Source of the DNA: Diphasiastrum complanatum
Taxonomy: Eukaryota > Streptophyta > Lycopodiopsida > Lycopodiales > Lycopodiaceae
Direction: 5' to 3'
NCBI GenBank assembly: GCA_029204225.1
Contig: MU832150.1
Coordinates: 1-64,000, forward strand
DNA: 64,000 nucleotides
Of the stretch, positions 45,749 to 57,977 are shown in pieces; position 1 is the first letter of the stretch, and each line of letters begins with the position of its first letter. Made by a program: the position numbers and the translations under genes. A model generated the notes under the pieces. The model was not told where the DNA came from, made no database searches, and was given only the letters and a program-made list of their open reading frames with translations.

Positions 45749-47830
45749 TCAGCAAACTTTAAGTACAAAAAGCTTTGATCTAAACTTATCAAACTTTTCT
45801 CCAGCAAGTGGCTTAGTGAAAATATCAGCTAGTTGTTCTTCTGTGCTACAATGAACAACATGAATTTCACGACTCAGTAGCCTCTCACGTATAAAGTGAC
45901 ACCGAATCTCAATGTGTTTAGTTCTTGCATAGAACACTGGATTCTTTGCTAGCTGAATGCCACTCTGATTGTCGCTATGTAAAGTCGTGGGATTTTTCTG
46001 TCTCATGCCAACTTCTTCCAAGATTTGTCTCAACCATATAGCTTCATGTGCTACACTACACATTGACTTATACTCTGCCTCTGTGGTGGAAAGAGCAATT
46101 GTACTTTGCTTCTTACTAGACCAGGAAAAGCAACTACCACAAAACTATACCCTGTGGTAGATCTACGATCATCATAGTCACCTCCCCAATCTGCATCCAC
46201 ATAGCCACGCAACTCAGGTAAACCATCATGCTTCATGTAAATCAAGCCATGCTCTGAAGTGCCTTTCACATAACGCAAAATGCTTTTAGCTACCTTCCAA
46301 TGCGTTTTCATAGTTGTTGCCATAAATTGACTTACAATGCCAACAACATAGCATATATCTGGTCTAGTTGTGGTAAGGTAAATCAAGCTCCCTACTAACT
46401 GTCTATACAGCGTGACATCAAATGACTGTGACTCATCAAGCTTAGAAAGCTTTTTACCTGGTTCAATAGGAGTATTTACTGGTTTGCAATCTTGCAACCT
46501 AAACCTGTGCAACAACTCTTTGACATACTTCACCTGTGTTAAACCCACTTCGTGTCCTTTTTGCCACACCTCTACTCCAAGGCAGTAATGCATTAAGCTA
46601 AGATCTGCCATCTCGAATTGTTCCATGAGTCTTTCTTGATCATGTCTATCATCTCTTGATTGTTTCCCGTAATAATCAAGTCATCAACATAAAGAGAAAT
46701 CAAAGCAACAATACCATCAAAGCATAAGACATATAGATTTGGATCAGAATGTGTTCTCACCGTCCCCTTTGAACAAAAGTAGGCATCAATCCTGCTATAC
46801 CACGCACGTGGTGCTTGTTTAAGACCATAAAGCGCTTTCTTCAAGCGACATACTTTATTTTCCTATCCCTTCACTACAAAGCCTTCATGTTGATCCATGA
46901 ACACTTCTTCTTCTAACTCGCCATTTAGAAAAGCAGATTTCACATCCATCTGATGCAAAGGCCAACCAAAATGTGAAGCTAAAGCAACAAGTAGACGTAG
47001 AGTATTCCACTTACAAACCGGTGCAAAGGTCTCCTCATAGTTGATGCCTTTACTTTGTGCATATCCTTTGATCACCAATCTTGCCTTGTGCTTTGCTATA
47101 CTTCCATCTGCATGGTACTTAGTCGCGTATACCCATTTGCAACCAATGGGTTTCTTGCCAACTGATGGTTCTACTAAGTCCCATGTGTTATGTTTAGCAA
47201 TTGACTCCATCTCCTCTCCCATGGCCTCGACTCATCATCCTTCGCTTCACCATAAGTCGAAGGTTTTTTGTTTTGAATAATGCCAGATAAGAGAGCATAA
47301 TTTGCTTCATACCTTTCAGGTTGTGTCTTCTCTCTTCGTAGCTCTCCCTGGCTAATGATCCTGGAAAGTCATCCATGTCGCAGCTCTCCAGCAATCTCTC
47401 AAACCACTTAGGGAGCTTCCTGTCAGGTGATCGGCTTCCTGTTGAAAATGTATTCCACTGTACATCGTTCTCCTTGAGTTTGTCACCTGCAACTTCAATC
47501 TTTCTTGCACCAAAAGGTTTGTCCCTACCTCTCCAACCTGTCTCTTGAGGTTGAGTAGTAGTATCTTGAGATGTATCCTCATGGTCATCACTCAGAAAGT
47601 CAATGAATGGATCATCATCAGGTGGTATTCTCACTATACCATCTTTCCCACTGGATGTGTCTATCTTCTCAGCATCCTCGTCTTCATACATCTTGGATTC
47701 ATCAAAGATATTATCACGGCTTATATGAATTTTGTTTTCCACTGGATCAAAACATCTATATCTCTTCACACGATCATCATATCCTAGGAATATGCACTTG
47801 ATAGCTTTCACATCAAGTTTACGTCAATAA
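45749..47830 (-). pseudogene. Ty1/copia B: integrase end, RT and RNase H
   Basis: The - strand reads from the end of integrase (KCIFLGYDDRVKRYR, 47811) through a long acidic linker to RT with KARLVIKGYAQSKGI, HQMDVKSAFLNGELEEEV, KALYGLKQAPRAWYSR, YVDDLIITGN (about 46690) and RNase H with YVDADWGGD, SDNQSGIQLAKNP and ADIFTKPLAG (45790). Four or more frameshifts break it. Gag, protease and the integrase core are missing; the upstream end abuts the oppositely oriented copia C. Confidence 0.9.
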
Positions 47831-47849
47831 CTAAGAAGTCTTTATTATA

Positions 47850-49983
47850 ATGGCATCTCAGGGAGGATATCTTTTAGAAGCCAATGAAAGACTAAACACT
47901 TCTAATTACTCAATTTGGAAGTTAAGAATGGAGTCTGTTTTGATTCTCCAGGATGTTATGGATATTGTGCTTGGTGTTGAGGAGGAGCCTCAAGCACAGG
48001 TTGAAATTCCTAAATATAAGAAGAGAGCTAGAATGGCTCTACATTTCATTAAGATGAATGTATCTAATGAAATTTTGAGAGGGATAGGATCCTGCACTAC
48101 ATCCAAAGAAGCTTGGAATGCACTAAAGACCATCTATGAAGCAAAGAATACTTCTAGAGTACTCACTCTTAGGAATCAAATTTTCCAAAGTTTCCAAAGA
48201 AGTGAAAAGAGTGCATCTAATATGTTATGAGAGTTAAAGATTTACATAGAGAGATTTCCTGTGTTGGTGTTACCATTAACCAAGTTGAGCTAGTTCAAGT
48301 CGTACTGAATGGCTTGAGAGATGACTATGATAATCTTGTTCAGTCTTTTTCTATTAAGGAAGAGTTACCTAATCTAGAAACTCTCGAAGGAATTCTTATT
48401 TCTAAAGAATCTAGACAAAGCTATAAATTCTCTAGGATGAACAAACTTGAATATGGTGGAAGTGACAAAGCCCTCTTTGTCAAAGGCAAGCAGAAAGGAA
48501 GGAGTAAGAACCAATTCTCTCAAGCATACAACAAAGACAAAGCCAAAGATCGAGATCAAGATGGTGAAGAGGATGAAACATCTCATCCCTCTAACTCAAA
48601 AACCAAGAAGAAGAAAATGAAGTGCTTCTTCTGTGGCAAAAAGGGGCACTATGCCTCTAATTGCTTCAAGAAGAAAAACCAACTCAAGCAAGCTAATCTC
48701 TCCAAAGAGATTGAAAAAGATTGTTTGCAAGTGATGGAGAAGGATCACTTATGGTGTCCAATTTTTCTTCATCACCTTTCAAGAAAGATGGAGCTTGGTA
48801 CATAGACAGTGGAGCCTCTTCACATACGTGCTGTTCAAAGGAGTCATTTGACTCAATATTACCTTTCAAAGGACTCAAGAGATCTATTTACACAGCTAAT
48901 GATCATGAGTGTCCAATAGAAGGAATTGGCAACATTCCATTGAAACTTACTTCTTCAAAAGTTCTTGCACTTTCTAATGTTCTTTTCATTCCAAAACTTA
49001 CAAAGAACTTAATTCGTGTGGGAAAGTTGCTTGATAATGGTTGTGATGTAAAGTTCAACTCCAATACTTGTTTTATCAAGAGAAAAGATGAGATCCTTGC
49101 TGATGGAACTAGATGTGATGGAATTTTTAAGTTGAATTCTTATGAGAATGCAAACCTTTGTGAAGTTGCTTTGTTATCTAAGGAAGAGCTGTGGCATAGA
49201 AGATTGGGACATCCTAACTTTACATCTATGTCTTCTATGGTTAAGAAGGAGAAGGCTTTTGGTCTTCCAGAATCTCTTTCTAAAGATTTCAAGCCTTGTG
49301 AGGCCATTGCAAAGTCACACAGAAAGCCATATCAGAAGTCTTTTATAAAGACTACTTATCCATTGGAACTCATACATTCAGATGTACATTTTTTCTCTTC
49401 TAAAAGTATTGGTGGTGCAACATGTTTTGTCACCTTTATTGATGACTTTACTAGATACACTTGGTTGTATCTACTTTCTTCAAAGGCTAAGGTTTTTGAT
49501 CACTTCCTTATCTTCAAAGCTTATGTAGAAAAACAGTTTTCTTGCAAAGTTGAAGCTTTAAGATGCGATGGAGGAGGTGAATATATCTCCAACAAGTTTC
49601 ATAATTATTGTGAAGGTGAAGGAATAAAGAGAGAATTTTCTTGTGCCTATTCTCCATCCCAAAATGGAGTAGCTGAGAGGAAAAACAGATCTTTATGTGA
49701 ATGTGCTAAAGCAAGTCGAATAGCAGTTTCTTTGCCTATTGAATATTGGGGTGAAGCTATGAATTGTGCAAACTATTTGTGCAATAGATTACCTCATAAT
49801 GCTCTTGTTGGAAAAACACCTTTTGAAGTCTTGTTTCAGAAAAAACCTAAGGTAGATCACCTTAAAGTTTTTGGTTGTACTTGCTTTGTTAATATGCCCT
49901 TGGAAACAAGGAAAAGAGATGATTCTAATTCTGTTAAAGGGATCGTGGTTGGATATGCATCCAACAAGAAAGCTTACAGGTCA
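47850..49983 (+). pseudogene. Ty1/copia C: Gag, protease and integrase
   Basis: The ATG at 47850 starts MASQGGYLLEANERL, closely related to the Gag of the young copia element at 30289. Gag continues through a frameshift near 48227 to the zinc knuckle CFFCGKKGHYASNC (48622-48663). Protease (DSGASSHTC, about 48805) and integrase (LWHRRLGHPN, HSDVHFF, RCDGGGEY, SQNGVAERKN) follow. A stretch holding the second zinc-binding Cys pair of integrase is shortened. It stops at GIVVGYASNKKAYR, where unrelated sequence begins; RT and RNase H are absent. Confidence 0.9.
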
Positions 49984-50396
49984 ATGTTCCCTCTACCTCA
50001 ACTACAATTGAGAGTAGAGATGTGATACCGAAGGTGTCTGCAACTCGGCGAAGGTTTCCCAAAACAGGGTAAAAATTTCTAAGCTCTGATGATGCTTTTT
50101 GTCTCTTTTTGACCAAATCTGACAGATTTGACCGATTTTTGTTATTTTCTCTGATATCTCCGATCCAAATGGATCTCAAGATTGGTGATCTGAATAGCTT
50201 TTCCTGTTTTAACAATCAGATTAGATTTCAAACAAGCAAATCCACTCAAATCAAGCAAGATCAATCCCAAAATAATCCTAAAATGTAGATCTAACACTAT
50301 TCATGCCACGACAAGATGCCTAATGCAAGCTAACCATCCAACAATCATGCTGCAAACTGAAAAATTGGCGTAGCTCCCCGGCAACGACGCCAAAAT
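49984..50396 (-). other. Leader and tRNA-Asp primer site of an inverted element end
   Basis: On the - strand, TGGCGTCGTTGCCGGGGA (50392-50375) lies four bases after the LTR and differs at one base from the tRNA-Asp-type primer site. A ~390-base leader follows, breaking off against copia C near 49984. Confidence 0.8.
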
Positions 50397-50623
50397 TGTA
50401 GTGGGATTATTTCCTTGCCTAACTTGAATCAAAGATATAGTCAATCTAGCATCATAGAGACAGAGTTAGTTGTCATGCGTAGGTTTGTTCCCATGAGAGC
50501 AATAGTTTAGTTCAGATTTCAGCATGAATGAAATTTCTAAATCTAACTCTACATCCATTAACCCTACTCATTAACACTAAGATCCATTAACACTACGATC
50601 CACAACAAAGATAGCTTACTCTT

Positions 50624-50657
<34 letters not shown>

Positions 50658-51159
50658 ATAAAAAGTATAATAACACTCAATCAAATTACATTCATATCCA
50701 ATAATTAGCAAAATCCAAAGAAATCATGAGAGATGGAGAAGGAAAGAAGAAGAGCAAGGACATTCATCAATCCATTTCTGAAGAGAACCAATCTGCTTTA
50801 TTGAAATGAGAAAATGAACATGAGGAGCAACTCGAGTTGGTCCCTTCTTATAGTAGAGAGGAGGACCCTGGCCTCTGAATCCTATTGGTCCAGTCTTGCC
50901 TCTCTTTTTAATCCAATTTAAAGAAGTGTGAGAACCATCAAAATTGGAGGAAAACCCAACTTTATTCACCAACTTGACATTTAGGCCCTGCGACATTAAA
51001 AGTCCCGCAAAAAGACCTAAAGTCCTTTTATTGACTTTTAACTAATCAATCAAATAATTATGTGATCATCGGGTTGGACTTACACACGCAGGGTGCCGAA
51101 TCCCTCTCACTTATTAACTAGGGTTAGGGTTGTCGTGGGATCCGCAAACCCTCCAACAG
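50397..51159 (-). repeat. LTR of the gag-like family, inverted 5' end
   Basis: This 763-bp LTR reads TGTTGGAGGGTTTGCGG from 51159 to CCCACTACA at 50397 on the - strand. It is highly similar to the + strand LTR at 57252-57977. A TC microsatellite lies at about 50622-50656. The outer flank at 51160-51164 is GTCCT, the reverse complement of the flank of the other LTR. Confidence 0.88.
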
Positions 51160-51283
51160 TCCTTATTCCACGTATCCGTATAGTGCCAAGCGATTCAAAC
51201 ATATCGTTTGAATTGCAAAGGGTCTAGTTTCCTATCATAGCAGCATTTGCCATGACAATAAACAAAGCAAACTAACATTATAT

Positions 51284-51436
51284 TCGCCTCGACATGGGCA
51301 GCTGTATGTTGCACTTTTGAGAGTGCAGAATGCAGCAAGTCTTCATGTGCTGATTATTGACAAGGACAATCGATTTACGGATGTGGATGGAGTGGCGACG
51401 TACACTCAGAACATTGTGTATTCAGAAGTGTTGTAG
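51284..51436 (+). pseudogene. Helitron helicase C-terminal fragment
   Basis: About 50 codons end in a stop at 51434-51436. They read GQLYVALLRVQNAASLHVLI then TQNIVYSEVL, the typical C-terminus of plant Helitron Rep/helicase (PIF1-like) proteins, where GQLYVALSRV and NVVYREVF are usual. The Ser of ALSRV is Leu here. The rest of the helicase and the Rep domain are not seen. Confidence 0.75.
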
Positions 51437-51691
51437 TAGTGAGTTTGAAGTGATGTTTATGGTTTATGGTTGCGAGATGCAAGGTACAATTAGAATTAGA
51501 ATTGGAGTTAGACTTAGCATTTGGGATGTAGGGTAGAGTTACAGTTACAATTACAATTACAGTTAGATTTGGAAAAAAAAACTATGAAATTTTGTACACG
51601 GAGAAGGAGGTTCTTGGATATAGTCAAGATTTTGAGTTCAGTATTTGATTTGACATAAGGCTTATACTAACATTGTGTTTCTTTTTTGTAG

Positions 51692-52122
51692 ATTTCGTCG
51701 AGCAGGCTGTTGGAATGAGCGAGTATCTTCATTCCAATTTGCTATTAACTATGTTTTAGGTAATTGCATTAAGTTAATGAGTGTGTATGTTTTTGCAGAT
51801 GGTGAAGGTCATTGTCAATCGACAAACGTTCGTGTGGGACTTGGAGTGATTTGTTTTGCGCGATGGCGGACACATCTGCACAATTATTTGGTTGTTGCAA
51901 CTATACGCGGAGTTTTTAAAGGATTTACAAGACATCGCATATTTGATTCCACAAGAACACCATATGTTATTACATGTGGATTTGTTAGTACAAAATTTAA
52001 CATACATTTATAGAGCAGTATTGGTTGTAGATAATACTAATGTGTCACAGATGATAGATACCTTGGTGTGCTCCCAAGGCTTTGGATGTGATTTGTGGGA
52101 AATTTTTTTTGAGAATTGTTGA
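51692..52122 (+). pseudogene. Unidentified, possibly spliced coding fragment
   Basis: Splice-like signals (TTTTTTGTAG at 51691, TTTTAGGTAATTG near 51757 and TTTTTGCAG at 51798) frame two open stretches. The second, from ATG 51799 to a stop at 52120, is hydrophobic and Leu-rich (TIIWLLQLYAEFLKDLQDIA, then LVQNLTYIYRAVLVVDN). It has one internal stop at 51847. The family is not recognised. It lies just after the Helitron fragment and could be a captured host exon. Confidence 0.3.
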
Positions 52123-52859
52123 GTTTTGAAATAAAAATATAATAGATTCATTTTTTTTATTTAAGTATGTGGAATGTCTTCCTTTCTTGATTGATTTGCA
52201 GTTAACTGATTGTTGTACTCATACTAATGCATCTTTCACACATTTTTCATAGTGAATATGTGGTTTTACATGTATTCTACATATAGGATGGCTATACATG
52301 TTTGTACACATAAATAGCTCAAAGTGGCTAATCTTTTGAAGTTTGCATTGCATGTGATTATAAACCACATATCGAAATTTTAAAATCTAGAGCATGGTCT
52401 TCTGAAATATACGTACTTTCTCACATTCTCACACGTATGCATACATGTACACACATATATGCACACATATATGTAGACATATTCTCACACATATGCATAC
52501 ATGTACACATTGCACATTGCACATGCATGTACAGACACATACATGTACACACGCACACACTCTCACTCATACATACACGCATGCATAGATATATGCACTA
52601 TCATGAATAAACACACATACATAGATGCGAGATCTGTCGGAAAGTGGTGTGCAGAAGATAGGTCTAGCTAAAAAAGAAAACGAACTTGAAAAAGAAACGA
52701 ATGAAAATAATTTGAGTGTCTTAGAAAGAAAAATTTTCGTGCAATGGCAATCTCTCAAACAACTCTAAGAAGTGAGGTGGAATGCTCAGGAGTGTTCAAG
52801 CTCGTAGGCTTGAGAGAGAGCTAACTATCCAAACACACACACACACACACACGCACACA
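52123..52859. other. No gene; CA/TA-rich microsatellite region
   Basis: About 52430-52620 is a mixture of CACACA, ATATAT and ACATGTACA repeats; a pure CA run follows near 52833-52855. No coding frame is supported. Confidence 0.6.
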
Positions 52860-53090
52860 GCCTAAGCCTAAAGTTTAAAGTTACAGCCTAATCCTAATTC
52901 CTAATGCCTAAGGCCTAAAGCCCAAAGCCCAATGTCTAATGCCTAAAGCCTAACCCTAATGATTTATGTCTAAAGCCTAACACACACACACAAACACATG
53001 CCTAAAGCCTAACCCTAAAGCATAATGTCTAAAGCCTAATGCCTAATGCCTAATGCCTTAAGCCTAACCCTAATGCCTAACTCTAAACAA
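52860..53090. repeat. Degenerate telomere-like repeat block
   Basis: More than 20 short units of the GCCTAAA, GCCTAAT and ACCCTAA types occur in a row, interrupted by a CA run near 52981. They look like diverged copies of the plant telomere unit CCCTAAA. Confidence 0.7.
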
Positions 53091-53149
53091 AAATTGGCCC
53101 GTAGGAGACGAGCCAAGCTAGGGCTTTGTCTATATGTATTGTAGGAAGT

Positions 53150-54000
53150 GCAAATGAGTCCCTACGTAGCGAGGCATAGTAAATGGAGTACTTTTTGACA
53201 CAAATAGGAAGGAATGCCATAAGGGCACAATAAATGGATTACTTTTTGGCATTCACGAGAAGTGGTCCAGTGTCACCGAACGGAGTCCATTCTACCTGTT
53301 GTTTGTCGTACTATGCTACATGTCAAGACGAACCTGCAGCACCAAACCAAATTTCAAACAGTTTAGTAGAAACATGCGTCCAAGCCAGAAACCTTAAAAG
53401 TAGTATAGGAAAGTTAGGCCTGTTGGACCATAAACTGGTCGATTCAATCGAATGCCCTCGGAACTTCGAACGAAAGGTGGCTACAAATTCATGTGCTTGA
53501 CACGAATCCACTAGACCAGTTGCAGCTCAATTCTGACATCGTTTTCTTGGACAACATCCTTCATGTTAGAAGGAACGCCATTAGGGCACAATGAATGGAC
53601 TACTTTTTGGCATTCACAAGAAGTGGTCCAATGTCGCCAAACAGAGTCCGTTTTGCTTGTCGTCTATTCTGTACTGTGTTGCATGTGGAGATGAATCTGA
53701 AGCACCAAACTAGGTTCCAAACGGTTTAGTACTCATTGAGAAGTGTGCACCTGAGCCAGGAACCCTAAAAGTAGTCTAGGGAAGTTAGGCATGTCGGGCG
53801 AGAAATTGGTCGGATTCGGTCGAATCCCTCGGAACTTCGGACGAAAGGTGGCTACAAGTTCATTTTGTCTGCTGTCTATTCCATACTGTGTTGCACGTCG
53901 AGACAAATCCATAGCACCAGACCAGTTTTCAAACCATCAGAGTCACGCATAAATAAACTTTTGTTCAAGCCAACAACCCTAAAAGTAGTCTAAGGAATTG
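53150..54000. repeat. Imperfect ~360-bp tandem repeat
   Basis: A unit beginning with GGCACAATRAATGGAYTACT recurs at about 53223 and 53583. Shared blocks follow in order, including AGTGGTCCA, GTTTAGTA, AAAAGTAGT and CTCGGAACTTCG. A third, shortened unit starts near 53866 and a partial one lies near 53177. The short open frame in the first unit is not called as a gene. Confidence 0.75.
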
Positions 54001-54398
54001 TAAAGATATCAAGTTTTTGGAGAAATCAATGCATGCACATGCACACTCATATAGACACACACACAAACACACAAATCCACACACACAACCACGAAGGTTC
54101 ATCCTTCGCCAGGCCTAGAAAACGTTCGCCTGATAGGTTCAGATCCCCAGAAACCTTCACCGAGATTTTTATACCCTATTATCACAATACTATACATGCC
54201 TTGTTCAGAAGTGATCAGCCAAACTAGTATTCAGTGTAATGGACCCACCAAATTCACCTATAATTGACTGAATTCGATTCATTCCTCACTTGTGCTAGCG
54301 AAGCTCTTGTAAATTTTTATAGCGACCAAAGCCTTCCAAAATTCTTGCACTGCTTTTTGAGACACTTTTACGCGTTTTATATTTCCTTTCTGATCATC

Positions 54399-57130
54399 AT
54401 GTCTTCTACCAATACTTCTCAGTCTCCATGCTATACTATCCATCGTGATGTCCCATCTACAACGGACATCATGATCCTTCCTAGCACAAGCATGGTCACT
54501 CAATGGATGACCCTTGTAGAGCCTCTGCTCACTACAATGGGTATTCATGAGAGAGCTTTTTCTGGCCGCAATATGGAATTTATCACTCTTGCCTTCAGTA
54601 CATGGAAGGAAGAGAAATATAAATTTTATATCACTTTCCAGGGAGCCACACACAAGGTGTGTGTCACTAAGACTGCCCTTGCAGCTATAGGTATAGCATC
54701 CGGCACGCAAGCCTCACCCAATCACAAGCACGCCAAACAGGCCATCAAGCCATATATTGACCTCACCAACGATCTGCACTGGACCAATGATGGCTACCTT
54801 TTGGAAGCCATCATTGAGCCTTCAATCCACGCTATTGCCCAGCTACTGAACAACTTCTTGATGGTTGGCAACCTCAGGATAGACCGCATCACATCACAGA
54901 TCCTCCATAGTATAGTGAAGTCCCACACCAAGTTGGCCAAAGCCCCTCTTGAACCATATAATTGGTTCAAGACTGTTTCTGGTGAGCTCAAACGAGCTAT
55001 TAAGGCCACTACTAGGCAACAATTCGCTGCTGGCTCTTTATTGTCCCTTTTATCCACTTTTCACTCAGAAAAAAAATCCATGGCTTCTACCTGGATTCCG
55101 CGCTTTCGGTCTACGAAGAAGCACCGGTAGAGTCATCTCATTAGGCCTCGAGTTCTCATAGTCGTCTTCATCCACGCAGTGAGATCGTTATTTCTAACTC
55201 GCCTTCAGCGTCACAACATCGCACTAGGCATACCTAGTCAGCTGTGCTTCCACCCCCTGCTGTTGTTTGCACTGAACTTCCCATTCCCCCAGTCTCTGAT
55301 GCTTCCCTTGCCTCTGCTTCCATTCAAAGACAGTGTGTGACCATTGGGCCTACCATTCCCATCACAACTGCCCAGGCTGCCTCACCCCCACACACCGAAG
55401 CCACCTCACCAAACACACGGTTCTTTATGGATATGTTCGATGATTCCGACCCCCTTGGGGCCACCAAATTTTTTGAAATGCCCTAGAGCCCTGTGCTCTT
55501 TGAAATCCAATCCTCTGAAAGAGGATTCAGACATATCCATGAATCTACTGTTGGTGTTGAAGATGTCAGCCAGCAACCTCACACGGAAGATAGCCTAGCC
55601 GCACTTCGGGTCGACAAAGCTGTGAAATCACCAAAATAGCTCAACGCCACAGTGCCTGAGGGATTTGAAGAGGAGGACATTTTTGAAGAAGAAGAACTAG
55701 TGGCACCTATTCCACGCCTACCAAGGATAGTACCATCAGGTTCTCCTAATGCTGCAGCCTCCACAACCGACGATTCTGGTGATGCTCTAGGTTTGGTTTC
55801 AAGCCTTGTGGAAGTGATCCAGTCTATGCTAGATAAGAAAAAGAAAATGGAGCAAAAAATCTCCGAGATGGGGTCCAAAAACACTCTGATAAGCCAGAAA
55901 ATTGTCCAGTTGGATCGAGAGTTAAAGATTGCCAAACAACATGAAGACAAGGTTGAAACCGAAAAGAAGTTGGCCCAGCAACAAGCTGATCACTTGGAAG
56001 ACTACATCAACTCCCTGCAAAACACCTTGACAATTGCACAGGATCAAGTGGATAAGGCCATGCAGGATGCAAAGCAACAAGTGCAGCTGCTGAAGGGTCA
56101 ATTATCGCATGCAGCTTCAAGATGAATTGGATGTGACCACCCTTGAATGTGATGCGTATCCTCAAACACAAATATCAGATCATCCGGTCACACCGCAGCT
56201 TCAACCAAGTTGGCAAAGGCTAAGGAGACCATCACCGCCTATGAAAAAGAAGCCGCTCAAGTGTTGGAGGCCGGACCACAAATCCCCGTACCGCTCATGC
56301 CGCAATTCTCCCTCCGTGCCAAGAAGCTGTACCAATGGATACAGGGGTAGATTCGAGCATGGACCAGGGAGGAGCTCCAGATATAGCCAAACAACCACCA
56401 ATCTTACTAGTAGTACAAGCAGGTCCATCCTCATCAAGGACCACACCTCTATTCAGAAGGCCCATCAGCGTCAAGGACCAGATTCCGCATGAGTCCTCAC
56501 GTGGTGGATGGGTTCTAAAGTTTAAGACCTCTGAGATAGAGACCGGCAAAGAGTCGGATAAAATACTTGCATTGGGAGAGCAGCTGGCATGGAGAATTAC
56601 TATTTTTTAAAAAACTCCGGAATCAATTAGGAATTACGTCACCAACCCTCACCAATTGCGGGTAGATCCCTATTACGTGCCAATGCTGTGAAGAAATAAA
56701 TGGAAAGCTTTGGGATTGGCTATGGACAAGATCACCATCCATACGCCCAATTGGCCAATCATCCATCCGCCCTATAGCTAGACAATCTCAGTGGATTTTC
56801 ACTGTGTCTTACAAGCCTATCAAAGAGAATATGTCCACTCTTTAGATCCAATGGTGCGACAATCGGCAATGTTTTCTAAAGATCTAACTCTGTTGGCGTA
56901 AGTGGCAACCAGATAGGACAATTGTCTCTCTCCTCTGGCATTCGATCCAAATAAGCTGATGGCCTCAGAGCAAATCAAAGATCAGCTACCGGTTGCTCGT
57001 TTATATTTTCGTGCGGCAATGATGGGAGGCTCCTGAGAATCACGCTTCACATCATGGACAACCTCCAAGTGGATTGTCAGAGCCCACCGTTGTTTTCTAC
57101 CACACAATTTGGATTTTAATACTACACGTC
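54399..57130 (+). pseudogene. Gag-like coiled-coil ORF family, copy 3 (near full length)
   Basis: The ATG at 54399 starts MSSTNTSQS. The N-terminal domain (to 55130) includes STWKEEKYKFYITFQGATHK, EPSIHAIAQLLNNFLM, PYNWFKT and RQQFAAGSLL. A Pro/Ser/Thr-rich region with DMFDDSDPLG follows, then a coiled coil (about 55800-56300) with heptad-like Leu, Glu and Lys. The C-terminal domain (56470-57030) has SSRGGWVLKF, NYVTNPHQLRVDP, MDKITIHTPNWPII, FDPNKLMASE and QLPVARLYF. Each block pairs with copy 2 in the same order. Stops and frameshifts occur, fewer than in copy 2. A longer in-frame ATG at 54264 lies in the leader and is less likely the start. Function unknown. Confidence 0.72.
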
Positions 57131-57251
57131 TCGACTATATGGAGAAGGTGCAGTACCATTTAATCAAAATCCGACGCGAAGCCAATAAAAGTCCCCAATA
57201 ACTGCATATTGCAGGTGTCGTGGGACCGCCACCAGTTTTGGTGGAGAATAT

Positions 57252-57977
57252 TGTTGGAGGGTTTGCGGATCCCAAGGCAACCCTAACCCTAGTTAATAAG
57301 TGAGAGGGATTTGGCACCCTACGTGTGTAAGTCCAACCCGATGATCACATAGTTATTTGATTGATTAGTTAAAAGTTAATAAAAGGACTTTAGGCCTTTT
57401 TGCGGGACTTTTAATGTCGTAGGGCCTAAATGTCATGCTAGTGAATAAAGTTGGGTTTCCCTCCAATTTTGATGGTTCTCACACTTCTTTAAATTTGAAT
57501 AAAAAGAGAGGCAAGACTGGACCAATAGGATTAAGAGGCTCTCTACTATAAGAAGGGACCAACTCGAGTTGCTCCTCATGTTCATTTTCTCATTTCAATG
57601 AAGCAGATTGGTTCTCTTCAGAAATGGATTGATGAATGTCCTTGCTCTTCTTATTTCCTTCTCCATCTCTCATGCTTTCTTTGGATTTTGCTAATTATTG
57701 GATCTGAATGTTATTGGGATTGAGTGTTATTATACTTTTTATGAGAGAGAAAGAGTAAGATATCTTTGTTGTGGATTGTAGTGTTAATGGATCTTAGTGT
57801 TAATGTGTAGGGTTAATGAATGTAGAGCTAGATTTAGATCTTCCATTCATGCTGAAATCTGAACTAAACTATCACTCTCATGGGAACGAACCTACGCGTG
57901 ATAACTAACTCCGTCTCTATGATGCTAGATTGACTAGATCTTGGATTCAGGTTAGGCAAGGAAAGAAACCCACTACA
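57252..57977 (+). repeat. 3' LTR of the gag-like family (copy 3 element)
   Basis: This 726-bp LTR starts TGTTGGAGGGTTTGCGG and ends CCCACTACA. The flank at 57978-57982 is AGGAC, matching in complement the flank of the inverted LTR at 50397-51159. The two LTRs differ by scattered substitutions and small indels. Confidence 0.9.

Noticed and set aside
53234-53500. 88-codon frame in the 360-bp repeat
   Set aside because: The frame is not kept in the next repeat unit, so it is not coding.
54279-55057. - strand frames of 143 and 87 codons
   Set aside because: They are antisense to the well-conserved N-terminal domain of gag-like copy 3.
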